64,000 nt of DNA from Termitomyces sp. T153 (GCA_018296165.2 JACKQL020000042.1:62001-126000), one strand, 5' to 3'; counted from the first letter of the stretch, positions 1 through 11,904 are shown. The notes: a model not told the origin generated them from the sequence alone. Translations and numbers: made by a program.

Positions 1-193
1 GGCAACTTAGGCTAGCAATAGTGATCCTTTCAACTTCACCTTACAACCCAACTATTGCTCTTGTTTTCTGGGACAGTTACTGACTCACCCCTTTACTATT
101 AACTTCCTACTGCCAGCTACCCTATCTAGTGATTAGTGCTAGGTCCTTTTTTTTAGGTGTCCTGCATGGCATTAGGTGGCATAGGAGCACATC
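1..193 (+). repeat. LTR family 1, 3' end (probable 5' LTR of element 1)
   Basis: The first 193 bases match the right end of the complete family-1 LTR at 27362-28481, including the shared stretch with the CTGGGACAGTTACTGACTCA motif and the terminal GCACATCA. The rest of the LTR lies outside the window. It abuts an integrase fragment directly, so the primer-binding site, gag, protease, reverse transcriptase and RNase H of this element are missing. Confidence 0.75.
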
Positions 194-985
194 AATGGAC
201 CTCCAATCCTGAAGACAGTCACTTACTTGGTGAAGAAGTACAACTTGCACCATATTCGGATCTCTGGATACAATAAGCATGCTAATGGAATAATTGAGCA
301 GCCCCATTTCAATGTTTGCCAAGCCCTCTTCAAAGTGGTTGACGGTGATCAGTCCAGGTGGAGTACAGCTACTTACTCTGTCTTTTGGTCAGAACATGTT
401 ACAGTTTGCAAGTGAATGGGTTGCTCCTCTTACTACATGACAACTGGTACCCACCCTCTTCTGCTGGCTGACATAATGGAAGCAACATATTTGCAACCAC
501 TGCCAAACTCTCTGTTGTCAACAACTGACCTCCTAGCCCATTGAGCAATTGATCTTCAATGTCACCAAGAGGGCCTTGACCACCTTCACAGTGACATCCT
601 TAGCACTCATCACTTAGCTGCCATTCACTTTGAAGCAGAACATGCTGCTACAATCTGTGATTACAATTTCCAAACTGGTGACCTTGTACTGATGAGGAAC
701 ACTAGGATTGAGGTGACACATAACAAGAAAATGAAGCCTCGTTACCTAGGCCCACTGGTGGTAATCTCTCATAACCATGGGGGTGCTTACATTCTTTGTG
801 AACTAGATGGTTCAGTACTGCATCACCCTGTAGCCACCTTTCAATTGGTTTCTTACTTCACTAGAGAACACATAGCAGTGCCTAACAATGCTTTTGATAT
901 CAACACCTCACAACTCAGCAAACTTGAACAAACTGACCTTGTAAATGATGATGATATTGGCGACGCTGCCAGGGAAGAAGAAAAC
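194..985 (+). pseudogene. Gypsy integrase C-terminal half (element 1), broken
   Basis: The reading begins at an N-G-P motif inside the integrase catalytic core and runs through HHIRISGYN, the stretch just before the last catalytic acidic residue. It ends in a conserved tail with KPRYLGPLVVIS and GGAYILCELDG (about 740-815). The frame stops at a TGA at 413-415 and resumes in register, and reopens fully from about 692. The expected residue at that TGA is arginine, so CGA to TGA deamination is the likely cause. The expected acidic residue after ANGII is also kept (IIEQ). This is the same Pol family as the integrase at 24750-26300. It is a dead remnant. Confidence 0.85.
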
Positions 986-1511
986 TAAAACAGACCTCTC
1001 GCTAAGCCCTAGTGACTTTTCTTGATTCTGCTCAGTTTCTCACTGTTCTTGTCCTTATTATCTAGAAAAACTGTGAAAAAAAAATATTTACAAAAATATT
1101 AAGTCCTTTCGTTCTTGCTACTCTTTCTTCATATTACTTTCATTTAAGAAGCCTTTCACAGACACTCTACTTTACTATTCTCTTATTTTCAATGTTGTGC
1201 TTGGCCACTCTGTTGCTAGCATTTAGCACACCTTTGGGGGTATTTCACCATGATGACTTACTAAGCATTTTCCTCCAAGCATTGCTAGCATCAGGTGACA
1301 GTTGCTAGTGTGTACTGCCTTATTAATCTTGCTTTTCTTGGCTTTCTCTCAGTTTCCAAACTGCAACGTGCACTATACATTTTGGGGCCCCTTAAGGGGG
1401 CCAGTCTAGGGCATACAAAACAAAGAACTAGGAAAGCCCTTAAGGGGGCTAGTCTGTGTCCATACTACAAAAATCAAAACAAAAATTATTTACAGAGGGC
1501 AGTGGCAGTCA
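986..1511. other. Non-coding spacer of element 1 with a CCCTTAAGGGGG direct repeat
   Basis: This AT-rich stretch follows the integrase stop and I see no gene in it. Near 1385-1460 a palindromic block CCCTTAAGGGGGCCAGTCT occurs twice in direct orientation, about 50 bases apart (the second copy reads GGCTAGTCT). It sits just past the end of the minus-strand ORFs and could be part of their 3' untranslated region. No function can be assigned. Confidence 0.4.
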
Positions 1512-3339
1512 CTAGGCATCAAGATTGGCATCATCATCAGGGACATCTACCAAATCCTCCTCCTCCCAATCTCCCTCTCCAATGTTGTTCTTCTTCTGCC
1601 AGGCCAGGAAGGCCTGGCAGTTGTGCCAATATCCCACCAATGTCACCAAGGTTTGCTTGGCAACAGCATACCATGCCCTCACCACTACCAACTCCTCTCT
1701 TGCCACCTCCAGCTCTCTCTGGAACTGTCATTCCACCCCTGCTGCCCTTTCGTTGAAGTCTGCTAGTAACACTGCTAGTATTAGTGGCATCAGCCAAGAC
1801 AGATCCTTGCCCAGCCACTCCAGCTTGTCATTGCCAACTTGCTGTAGTAGTGTGTTGCTCCAAGTCCCCTAGCAAAGTTGTTAGCAATTGAGAAGAAAGC
1901 AAAAAAGGAGAGACTTACTCATTGTTTGACCTTGACCTCCCCTGCCCCTTTGTCCTCCTCCTTGTCCTCCTCAATGGCAAGTGGGCAGCCTTGAACTCTT
2001 CCTCACCTCTATGTCACTTACTTCTCGCTCAACCTCAGTGACCATTGCTAAGGAAGTGGTCTCCCTCATCTCCACATCTCCCTCACCCTCCTTGCTGGTG
2101 ACTGAGGTGGGACTTGTGGGTTGTTTCTATGCCAGAGGCACATCATCATTGCTGTCATTGTTGCTGCTATCATTGCTATTGCCCTCCTCATTGCTCTCCA
2201 CCAGCTCCCTGCTCTTCACCTTAGCGACCCCACTACCTCCAATGGCCACCTCCCCCTGCAATGTTGGCAGGTGCAAGCTAGAGGGCTTGACCTCAACAGG
2301 CTCCCCTCTTCTCTTCAGCTCCCTCTGTTGCTCCACAAAAGCTCTCATGTTTCTTACTGATGCTGCCTTTGCCGCTATCCTCTTAGCAAACTTGCTGCCC
2401 ATGCTCCTTGATGATTGTCCACTGTGCAAACAGCTCTTCCTAGTGCTGTTGCAACAATAGCAGGCCAGCAAAGAAGTGTTGCCAAGTGCTTGTTGGAAAA
2501 AGTATCTTCAATTTGTTCCTGCAAAGAAAACTTAATGATCATCACCAAGAGTTAGCAAAAATAAAAGGACTTACTTCAATGTCTTCATTGTCCTCTTCTT
2601 GAGCCTTTCCCTTCCCCTTTCCTTTGCTTCTCAGAGTTGTCACTAATCTTGGCAATGTTGCCAAACTCCTAGCAACACCACCAGCTGCAGCCTTGGGAGT
2701 AGAGGGGCCCTCTTGAATGTCCCCACAATCTGCCTTCTCCTTGCCACCATGGCCCTTGCTCTGTTCCTCTCTCCTCACCACTGCTAATGCATCTACCGGG
2801 TGCTGGAAGAAGAACTGGTCATTTGGCAACAAATCTTCAAAAAGCTAACATACCTTAGTGGTGTCACTAGTGCTAGCGACTGCCAGGGCACTTACCGTCA
2901 TTCCCACCATCAAATTGTCCAGCAAAAACTCCAAGGAGGGATTGACTGGAGCCTAGCAATCTTGTTAGAACTGTTGCTAAGAGGAAGAAAAGAAGAAAAG
3001 AAGTTATGAAGTGCACATCAAATAGGCAAACCCATTCTTCCCCTTTGTACTGCTCATAGAGCTGGCAACACTCCTTCTTGATGTTTGCCAGCTCTGATCA
3101 ATCAACCCCACTCCCCATGGTCTTGAACCACTGAAGCCATATCTGAAGATGGCAGTGACTGCCAAGTGAGGATCCTTCACCAAGGATGCATGGGCCAAGG
3201 AGAGCAAATGGTCAACCTGATCAAGGAAGGTGTGGGCCATAGTGATTTTTTCAAGTTGAGAAGCAAGGTCGGCCATAGTGATAAGATCAAGATAGAGGAG
3301 GAGATAAGATGAGAGGAATGGGAGGTTGACAAAGTTCAA
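1512..3339 (-). pseudogene. Antisense accessory gene of element 1 (Cys-motif protein, unknown function)
   Basis: Four minus-strand coding blocks (3339-3004, 2832-2542, 2471-2127, 1706-1512) lie between the plus-strand integrase and the 3' LTR, antisense to the element. The first block has a plausible start at 3277 (MADLASQLEKIT). The second is rich in Lys/Gly and acidic residues (KGKGKGKAQEEDNED). The third holds a C-X2-C-X6-C motif (CYCCNSTRKSC, about 2462-2430), then a basic stretch and an acidic Asn/Ser/Asp-rich end. The fourth is hydrophobic with an acidic tail. The spacing of the Cys residues matches the first half of a fungal Zn2Cys6 cluster and also a motif in the element at 17097-24277. 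Blocks are separated by probable introns and stops, so it is now broken. It is not gag, pol or env by any motif I can see. Confidence 0.5.
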
Positions 3340-3399
3340 GCAAAACTGCTAGCTCTCTTTATTTGAAACTTTTTGGTGCATGGACTGAGTGATCAAACA

Positions 3400-3464
3400 C
3401 ATAACTTTGGGGTTGACTGAGGGCAGTCAAGATTTCAGTATAGGGGAGGATGATGAGCCCCAGT
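3400..3464 (+). promoter_or_regulatory. Conserved GTTGACTGAGGGCAGTCA box and polypurine tract of element 1
   Basis: Immediately before the 3' LTR is TAGGGGAGGATGATGAG, a purine-rich tract where plus-strand cDNA synthesis would be primed. About 30 bases upstream of it lies GTTGACTGAGGGCAGTCA. The same box, on the other strand, lies next to the polypurine tract of element 2 (about 8517-8536), which ties the two families together. Confidence 0.6.
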
Positions 3465-4344
3465 TGTTGCTGAGCACCATTTTTTGGCATTTCAGACTTA
3501 GTGGCAGCTGACTATTTTAAATTTGGCACAAGTCATGACACTCAGCATGTGGGGCTTAGCCCAAGGTCTGGACTGAGGTAGCCTTAGCACGGAACTTTAG
3601 CATGTGGAGCCTGGAACTTGGGCCTAGACCCTTCCTAGCAACGGTTATTAGCAACTCTAGCAATTCTAGTAACAAAATGGCTTTCTCTTGTGATATATGG
3701 GCATATTGCCAGACATGTACCTTGTGCTATCATTCCCCTTGTCAAATTTGACCAACGTACTTGAATGGCATCTACACTTCAGAGACTTTGCTTATAGTTT
3801 TTCACCTAGTTACAGACTGACGCCTTGCACAAACCATAAACACATTGACAGATGCTGTTGCTAGTGGTGACTATTTGCTTACTTTTCCATACTATACTTT
3901 GGAACCATATAAATATTGCCTGTACATAGACACTTGGGCCAGGCAATCAAATTGAATAGATCCCCCTTGAACCAAATTTGTCAATCTCTAAGCTTACCAG
4001 CTTGAGATTTCACTTTGCTTCTATCTTCACTCTAGTCCCTTACCTGCCATTGACTTTGACTTAGCAACAAACCTTATCAACCTTGACTTCAACCTAATGT
4101 GGTGCCAACTAAGGGCGCCCTTTGTGTTATCTCAATTTAGCAATGTTAGCAACTGTGGCTAGCAACTAGTTTACATTTGTATTCCTGATTCTGTCTCCCT
4201 ATTTCCCCTTTTCTATTACATTCCCTCACTCCCCTACCACTATTTAAAATTCACTCTTGTCTTAGTGACATGTTCTTGCCTTCACCTATTCCCCTTTTTG
4301 TCACTAGCAATGTAGGCTAGCAATAGTGATCCCTCCAACTTCAC
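3465..4344 (+). repeat. LTR family 1, 3' LTR of element 1, truncated
   Basis: It starts TGTTGCTGAGCACCATTTT and aligns with the complete copy at 27362-28481. It breaks off at 4344 after CAACTTCACC, and the remaining roughly 150 bases are missing. Sequence from the inside of another LTR element follows directly. The truncation is therefore a deletion or rearrangement joint. Confidence 0.75.
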
Positions 4345-4457
4345 CGGGAATGTACTGATCTGCAGATGGGCCTGGGTAGAATGGGGCATACTGATTTTAT
4401 TGTATGTGGGGTTATACACAGACATTGAGAATGGAGTAAGGTGGAGTCTTGATATCA
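4345..4457 (-). mobile_element. Internal fragment and self-priming PBS of a family-A LTR element
   Basis: This segment resembles 23030-23137, the internal edge of the element at 17097-24277. At 4445-4455 lies AGTCTTGATAT on the plus strand. On the element's (minus) strand this is a primer-binding site two bases inside the LTR, complementary to the predicted first 11 bases of the element's own transcript (LTR positions 5041-5031). The rest of the element is gone. Confidence 0.6.
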
Positions 4458-5516
4458 TGTCAGGTTCCACTGACTATAGGGGCTCAGCTACACTGGGCAA
4501 GTCCTTACTAGGTGGGCATGATGTCCTGCACTTATAACCTAGCACTCTAGAGTGGGGGCAGACTATAGGGACTTGCAAGGAGGAGTCAGGGAAATTGGTC
4601 CAAGCAAGTCTGGAGTGGTTTGGAGAAGTCTAAGACCAAGTATATTAAATGTTGGGCTTGGGCAGGCATCAGAAACAGGTTTGTAGGTGTGTAAATGGAC
4701 TGTGGGGTAAGTGGAGGCTTCATGATTGATGGGAGCAGAGCCAGAGTTTGATGGGGGATCAATCAAGACTGATGGGTTCCAGAGCCAAGCATAGGATGAA
4801 GTCCAGAGTTGTTGTAAGAATGTTGTAGCACATGTGTGGAGTTTGTAATGATATCAGAGATGAAAGGAACTTAGGAAAAATAAAGGGACAGAGACAGGTG
4901 AGACAAGACAAAGGCAAGACAAGACAAAGGCAAGATGAGACAGAACAGAGAAAAGAAATAGATTTGAGACTAAAAACAGAATGGAGACAAGACAAAAAGA
5001 AACATGAGACACAAGTAACTAGTTAATGTAATATCAAGACTAAGGTAACAAATGCTACTCTATGTTTTTATATACTGACTACTGGACCTTCTCTGGGGTT
5101 GAGATTGCAATGGCAGGGCTTGTCAGAGCCATGTGGGGGAATGAGTGTCAGTTCTGATTGGAGGGCAGGCTATGGTGATATTCTGATAGGAACATGGTCC
5201 ATTCCATAGTCATCAGGGAACTCCAGAGTGGTCATGTAAGTTGTGGGGTGGTTGAGTGATGTACACCTGGGCCAAAAGAAGTGTTGGAGAGGCATAGGGG
5301 CCTCATAAGTGAGAGGAGGAGCTGAGGAGGCCCACAGGGGATGTGTCAGGGTTTGCCAAAAGGTTGTTGGGGTTTGCTGAGGAAGTGTTGGAGTTAGCTG
5401 GGGCAGGTGCTGTAGATCAACAAAGGTTGGGGTGAGTTGGGAGAACATTGGGGAGTGCTCTGGGGAGGTGGGGTGACCTGGGGGGAGGTCCAGAGGTGTG
5501 GGAGTGGGTCATGACA
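4458..5516 (-). repeat. LTR family A, copy 1
   Basis: It runs from TGTCAGGTTC to GGGTCATGACA with TGTCA/TGACA inverted ends. A TATATAA-type box (about 5068-5076, minus strand) lies roughly 30 bases upstream of the predicted transcript start AGTCTTGATAT. It is CpG-poor compared with the copy at 30578-31715: CG there is usually TG or CA here. Internal sequence is attached only on the left, so this was the 5' LTR of a minus-strand element. Confidence 0.85.
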
Positions 5517-7622
5517 GATGTGCATTGTTCACAATTGAGTGAATGTAGTATTGGGAAGTCAGGCACAGATCACCTAACATTAGGAACTTTGTAGAATTCT
5601 GGACTAGAATGTCAAAGCTTAGACCAAAAGCTATCAGATCATAAATCAAGCTTTCTATATGAGTAGCAGAACCAGGGTTGACCAGCCAGTTGTGGCATGA
5701 TGATTTGACCACTGGATAAGCCAGACACAAATGCTGGTGCATTTTACAGTGGCCTAGAACATATGAGACTCTGATATGAATGCCTTCAGCTCAGAATCAA
5801 AAATCCCTTAGCCCAGAGACAGATTAATTTGACAAGCAACCATATAGGTGGGGCTCCACACCCTTTGCCCAGTAGTCTGGACACTCTATAATCTATACCC
5901 TATGATAAATGGATTGCTGAGCATACATCACATTTGTAGACATACTTGTCCTACCAAATATATAGTCTTTATCCATAGTTAACAAATACAAGTTTCAACT
6001 GCCCCATCTTTCTCCTCCTCTGCATGTAATCAAAAACAAGGAAATAATATTTGCTTTCAATATATCTTGTAGAGCATCCAAATAAAGTAAAACTTACCTT
6101 GTGACTATGATTAATAGTCCATATTCACCCTGTAAGCATAGCCATGTGTTCATTGAGAGTATTATGATAAGTCTCTATCACATCATCATAGATATCTCAG
6201 AACCATTGACTGCTCAAAGTCAAACCATGAAATCCACTATCAGACTAGTCATCAAATGGAAGGAATGGCTCATATACTTTGTTTGAAAGGTGTATATGAT
6301 CAGCTTTTGTATGTAAGCACTGAAGTTTGATTTTTTGTTGCATTGAAGGTATTGCATTCAGAACATTTTAGCTACCTTGCTAGCCTCCATACCATGTTGA
6401 ATGCATGAGCAAACAATGCCAGATGCTCTCCATGATAGGGTGCTACACCAGGTCAGTCTTGCAGGAAACTCAGCAGCAAGTGCTCATGGCAATTCTTGAG
6501 CATACATGGATCCCAACTTCAAAACACCTTGCTACATCCACCTGCACCACTTCTTTTACAACTGTATAAGGAACCAATCAGCCAAAAACAGGCATCAATA
6601 TCAACAACACAGCAAGGACAATTGACTGGTCCAAAGCATAGAAGACCATGATATCCCAGATCCTTCCAGTAAGTCTCAGAGGTCCCAGTATTAAGAAAAA
6701 CATCAGTTGGTTTTACATCCTCCTTGTGAAGATGGAACAAAACTGCTTGACATGGGAGCCAAAATGTGCTATAATGATGTTGGTGACTTAAATCCATTTG
6801 TGATCATTGCTGATCTCCTCACTAATGCCTCTGAACAGCATAGAGGATGTGACCATCAATAGTTTTTAGAGTCACTGCCATTTCCAGTTTCAAGCTCATC
6901 TGCCATCTTTTATTTCATCATATACAAGGCCTTCTGACACAAACAAACAGAGATCTTCCCCATCTGAGTCATTGATATCATTTATAATGTGCATGCTATT
7001 ATCCAGTAAGTCCATAGGTACTGATTCAATGTGTTGAGTGTCTTTGGGCTCCATTTCAGCATGTATATGATCTCAAATGTGATTTATAGCCAAATGAGCA
7101 TCTTTTCCAGTATCTGACTCTTGTGTTTCTGAGTCTACAGAAGTAGTAACTTCCAATTTCAGAGACTTTGAAGTCTCAGCAATACTAGTGGTCATACTTT
7201 CTCAATTTGAAGATGATTGGTTCAACATTGTATCTGGTATTCTCTGTGAAATATAAGAAATCTGTTTCATCACAAGTTTAAGTAGAGCTCACTTGAGGCT
7301 ATCCAGGCACCCAACTTATCTCTCTGCTATGTCCAAGAACAGTTCCTCTGGCCTTAGCACACTGCTTTGGCCCAGAACCTTGAGGTCTCCCAGGTCCACA
7401 CTTTTTAAAACAATCCTGCATCCTATCCTCTTCAATACATGGTTTGTTCATATAGGTAGCACCAACAGGACATGAATCAGGTTTTTGTTTAGCTGTAGAT
7501 CCTGATTCTTTGGCAGGAGGTGACTCAGGTGGGAAATTGATGAATTTGAAAACCAGGTCAGGCATGGTGCAAATACAAGCAGTGTTGACAAGTATATTGA
7601 AATAAGATAAAGTGATGTTCAT
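5517..7622 (-). pseudogene. DUF6729-like gene, degenerate
   Basis: Minus-strand fragments in several frames read as one Agaricomycete protein. An upstream block (7622-7299) ends with an AT-hook-like GPGRPQGSGPKQ. Then come a Cys-rich stretch (C-P-C-C near 6620) and FWLIGSLYSC...KSWDP (about 6600-6500). Next are a frame-shifted EFPARLTW...HGMEASKVAKMF (about 6470-6370) and DDVIETYHNTLNEHMAML (about 6200-6130), followed by an in-frame TGA. A last block (5742-5509) contains FDILVQNSTKF and is cut by the LTR at 5516. I recognise this order from DUF6729 proteins, which often precede a 3'-5' exonuclease domain; that part is absent. Function is unknown. It is broken by frameshifts and stops. Confidence 0.55.
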
Positions 7623-7624
7623 AG

Positions 7625-8500
7625 TGATGCAAAATGGAACTATTTGGTTTTGTTTGTCTCAAAGACTCAATCAAATGGTGCCAAATCAGCAAGTTTAAGG
7701 GCTCACAGTACACTCAAAATCAAACAACTTTTATAATAGAGAATAGATTGATTTAGATTGATTTTAATATAAGTTCAAACAAATAAAACAGGTTCAATTC
7801 TCAAATAAAATCTAATATTGAAGCCCTATTCACATTACAAGCCTAGATAATCCACTCCCTGGAGATTCTAAGCCACACACCAAACATTGCTTGTTGGTCT
7901 CAAAATCCCCCCTCCCTTTTATACTGTCACCCTCATGCATGGACCACAATGTCCCATGCATGCTCCTGTTATCATTCCAGCCATTTGTTGCCTAACACCA
8001 ATGATTTTCATGGATCCATATGCTGGCAAAGGCTTGGCCCTTGTTCCCCTCATCCATTCATGGTTCCTTCCCTCCCAAAATCCTTCCCCTAATCTTCTTG
8101 TCATCTTAGGTCCAGTTGGTAGTTGATTTCTGTACAGAAATCAAGGAAGGTAGATGGTTGTTGTGCTAAGGAGGTCAGATAAGTGCCCTCTTGACATTGG
8201 TTAAGAAGTAATCAATCCAAGCTAGCACTGCCACCTGTTAGGCAAGCCTCAGCTCTCAGTACTGACCAATTTCAATCACTGATGTGTCCAGGCATTATTC
8301 CTCACCCACTGCTTTGATTTTTCTAGTACAATTTTCTGTGTTTTTTAGAGTTCTTAGGTGTTCTTATGTGGGTCCCCTTCTGCCTACAGGTTTCAGCTTC
8401 AGCATTTACAGTTTTTAGTTCTTTTTACTTATTATTTCAAGGTATATTGAAGGAGACCTTCCCATTGCATCAGCTCTCTTTGGTGAGAGATGTCATAATA
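7625..8500 (-). repeat. LTR family 2, 3' LTR of element 2
   Basis: It aligns along its length with 34299-35136; most differences are C/T or G/A transitions. On the minus strand it is preceded by the purine tract AAAAGTGGGGGGGAGG (plus positions 8501-8516), as expected for a 3' LTR. Confidence 0.85.
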
Positions 8501-8536
8501 CCTCCCCCCCACTTTTACTGACTGCCCTCAGTCAAC
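8501..8536 (-). promoter_or_regulatory. Polypurine tract of element 2 plus conserved GTTGACTGAGGGCAGTCA box
   Basis: On the minus strand the order is GTTGACTGAGGGCAGTCA, then AAAAGTGGGGGGGAGG, then the LTR. The same box and a purine tract precede the 3' LTR of element 1 on its own strand. Confidence 0.65.
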
Positions 8537-8715
8537 AGCATTGTTGATCTCCACTGCACACTCCTGATCAGCCCAATTTTTTTTTCCAAAAAAAACTATT
8601 TTCTTTTGTTTAAAAAAATGTATTTCTTGTCTCAGTTCCTCCCCTCAGAATTTTCGACCTTGATTCTGCCTCTGGACTTAAAAAACCTTGCCATTTTTGC
8701 TCCCAATCCTTTGTC

Positions 8716-9342
8716 ATGCCTTTGCCAACTTCTCCTTTCTGCAAACTGCTTACTGCAACCCACACAGTTGTTGTCCTACTGACTGCTCCTTTTGAGCCCC
8801 CCTATCATGTAGCTCTGTTCAACTGCTCAGTCAAGCAATCTGCCAATGATATCATTGTGGCTGTTCTGCACTACCCCATGCTTGCTGGTGCCCTTATGGG
8901 ACATATTTCCACCACAAAAGCCCTCTCAATTGGCACTGCTGATTGCACTCACTTTATCAGTGCAGTCAACTTTGTATACTTTTACTTTTGTTTTTATCCC
9001 TTCTACAGTACCCTAATCTCAACACTTTGTCTCATTTTAGCCAGTCCTTTGCCAACCAAGCTGACTTTCCTTGTATCACTGAGCAACAGGGCCTGTTCAA
9101 CACTCTATTGTCCCTTCTTTAGGCAAATGTCCTTAACCATTCTATCAGAAAAACTTTTGCTCCTGCCAAGGCCTTCTTCACCTTTGCCAATGCCATCATC
9201 ACCATCAAGAGTGATTGTCATCAGGCATGCCAGGAGGAGCTGAAAGAGGTGAGTCTTCCATTTTCTTTTCTGGCTTCACTCTTCCCTGACTTCTGCCAGC
9301 TTTGTATCATACCAAAGACAAGGACATAACCATGCTAGATCC
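8716..9342 (+). pseudogene. Antisense gene of element 2, 5' part
   Basis: This is a plus-strand coding region with a plausible start at 8716, lying between the 3' LTR and the integrase and antisense to the element. The first block (about 8716-8970) reads KLLTATHTVVVLLTAPF and continues to CTHFISAV. Probable introns follow (GTATAC to TTTAG near 8976-9039; GTGAGT at 9249 to CTGCCAG at 9299). A second block reads FAPAKAFFTFANAII and a third YHTKDKDITMLDP. The reading stops at 9342 because another Gypsy element inserted there, and continues at 16696. No family recognised; no Cys cluster, protease or envelope signature seen. Exact exon joints are uncertain. Confidence 0.5.
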
Positions 9343-9712
9343 TGTAAGGGCAACCTCTGGGGCAGCAGATTGGAGTCATGCAGCTAGCAGAGGGGAATCC
9401 AAAGTATATTAGTGGAGTAGATGACAATACAAATCAGTAACTAATCACCTAGCAGAGGGGAATCTGAAGAGAACAAGTCTAAGGATTCCTGCTGCTTGGC
9501 ATGGCACATCAGCAGGTGGCAGAGGCATGGGAACTACTGTACAGGTGACCAGAGTTACTCCTAACCCTAGGGCAATGGTTGCTGAGGTAATATGGAGAAC
9601 TCCAGCATTCTCTGGAGATCTTCAGGGTTCTGGAAAGAGCTCTGGAGATGTTGAACAAGCTGTGGAGGTGCTGGAACCAGTCATGGAGGTTGGAAATGGA
9701 AGTCCCCTGACA
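9343..9712 (-). repeat. LTR family 3, 3' LTR
   Basis: A 370-base LTR from TGTAAGGGCAACC to AGTCCCCTGACA. Just inside it is TCACCCCCCCTCTAG (plus strand), the complement of a polypurine tract. It matches the split copy at 15111-16690. Confidence 0.85.
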
Positions 9713-10379
9713 TCACCCCCCCTCTAGCATGCGGCATCTTGATGCACAGAGTAGAAGAAGTCCCTGATTGCTTGGTTTGCTGATGAGATAGGGTAGATTC
9801 CTTGTATGGTGTGTGGAGCATCTGGATGTCTTTAGTGGAACTCCTTGACAAGTCTGGAGGCATGTACATTCTCCTGCAGCTCCCAGGAGATATCCTCAAT
9901 TCCATAGCCTCTCTACTTCACCTTGTATTGTAGTTGTCTCTAGAATAAATAGCTATCTAGGATTTCCTCCACTTTATACTCCTCATTGTCATTGACTACC
10001 ATGGGGGGTGGCAGATGTGGCAGACGTCACCCCAGGATAGGATCTTTAGGGGCTGGGGTTAGTTTGACCACATTGAACACCAGATGAAGCTGGCACATCC
10101 CCATGGGGAGTCAGAGTTGGTAGGCCAGGAGTCCCACCTATCATTCCAATGTGAATGGCTCTAATTGGTGGTGTGACAGCTTTTTTAAGGGTTAGGTGGT
10201 TGTAATATCAGAAGCATCCAGGTAGACTCAATCTCTAGGCTGATATCTGCACTCTGGGGTCCTCCTGCAGTCATAGTATTGTGCCATGTTGTCTTTTGCT
10301 TTCACTAGTGCAGCTTGGGCCTCCTCTTGTGACCTCTTTATTTGGTTCACAAATTTGTTTACTGCCTCATTCTCCAAGG

Positions 10380-11079
10380 GTCAGGGCTGGAGTTCAAAAC
10401 CCATGTGCAGGTGCTGTCCAGTGTCAAGGAAGAATGGGGAAAACTGTGTGGATGCATGAACATGGTTGTTGTATTGGAATTCAGCATCAGGGAGGAGTTC
10501 ATCCCAGTCATCTTGGTGCTTGTTGCAGAAGAGGCAGAGATACTGTTCCAGCTCCTGGTTTATGTGCTCCATTTGGCCATCAGACTGTGGGTAGTAGGCA
10601 GTGGTGGTGTAGAGCTTTACTCTGAGCAGTCAGTAGAGCTCCCAGGTGAACTCTGCCACAAATTGGGTCCCCAATCTGAGATATAGGCATTGGAGAGGCC
10701 ATGGAGCTTCCAGACATTCCTCCAGTACAGGTTTGCAGCACCCATGGCAGAGCAGGTAGTGTGGGTCGGAATGAAGTGTGCTCTCTTGCCATACAGGTCC
10801 ACCACCACCATGATTGCATCATAACTGTGGGCATCAGAGAGCTTGACAATGAAGTCTACAGATGCTATGCTCCACTGTTCCATGGGCACTGGTAGTAGGT
10901 GTAACTGCCCATAGGGGGAGTTGGCACTGGGGCTTGGTCCAGAGGCAGAGATTGCAGATACTGGTGTAGGACCCAATGTACTGGGACATCTGGGGCCACC
11001 AATAGTTCCACAATACTAACTCCAGTATCTTCCACTGCTCAGGGTGCTCTGCAATGCAGGAGTTGTAGTGTTGCTCCAC
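10380..11079 (-). pseudogene. Integrase region of the family-3 Gypsy element
   Basis: The N-terminal zinc-binding segment has H-x3-H replaced or blurred but keeps C-N-L-C (about 10960-11079). The catalytic core follows, with SVDFIVKL and YDAIMVVVDLYGKRAHF (about 10860-10760) holding the first catalytic Asp. YISDWGPNLW (about 10690) corresponds to the second Asp. The downstream block ELLPDAEFQYNNHVHAST (about 10510) is typical of Ty3/Gypsy integrases. Frames change several times, so it is dead. The stretch 9728-10380 probably held the integrase C-terminal tail but is too degraded to read. Confidence 0.85.
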
Positions 11080-11259
11080 AATCCTCCAATGGAGCTCTGG
11101 AATGTTGGGGACATAGATACAGTCTCAGAAGGTCAGGATTCCATCTTGGAGGGGCCATTTGTCAGCACAGACTGCCTTAACACCAATAGTATGCCCCAAC
11201 TTCAGCATCCAAGCAGCCTGTACCACAAGCTCCTCCTGTTGACCATCCCTATTACTCTA

Positions 11260-11904
11260 TCATATGTCCTGGAAAATGTCTGCCTCTGCTCTGCTGATGG
11301 TGAGGCCCTCCATAGCTTGGATTGTGAACAATTCAGGGTGGAGGAGCACAATGTTACTGTTATCCCCTTTCTCTATTCCATAGTCTGCCCTCTGAGACAG
11401 GGCATCTGGTTTCCCCATGCTCCAGCCTGGCTTGTGGTGCAAGGAGAAGTCAAAGTTGGCAAGGTAGAGGGACCATTGGGCCTACTGGTGATTGAGCTTC
11501 TTGGCTCTCTAGAAGTATTTGAGGTTCTTGTGATCTGTCCAGACCTTGAACTTGTGCCATGCACCTTCCAGGAAATGCTGCCACTCCTTGAATGACCAGA
11601 TGATAGCCAGCATCTCCTTGTCATGGATCTCATAGTTCCATTCCACTGCATTCAGGCTTTTGGAGTAAAAGGCCACTGGATGCCACTTCCTGTCCTCCAG
11701 ATATTGCTGTGAGAGCACCACCCCAGTGGCAAAGTCAGAGCTGTCAGCCTCTATATGGAAGGGAGAGTTGTTGTCCAGGAATAGGAGGACAGGCCCAGAG
11801 GTCACAGCATGCTTGAGAGTGTCAAAGGCCATCTGCTCTGGAGGTCCCCAGCTCCACATAACATCCTTTTCTATGAGGTTGAACAGTGGGCAGGCATGGT
11901 GCAA
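11260..11904 (-). pseudogene. RNase H region of the family-3 Gypsy element
   Basis: The frame 11904-11509 carries the RT-RNase H connection (WGPPEQMAFDTLKHAV) and then FHIEADSSDFATGVVLSQ, with the first catalytic Asp. The block around NYEIHDKEMLAIIWSFKEW follows, then FKVWTDHKNLKYF with the later catalytic Asp. The reading shifts frame near 11509 and ends in the spacer before the integrase zinc region. Confidence 0.85.

Noticed and set aside
5509..5742. LVNPGSAT first read as a retropepsin active site
   Set aside because: The neighbouring FDILVQNSTKF and the upstream fragments fit the DUF6729-type protein better, and no Gypsy gag or RT adjoins it.
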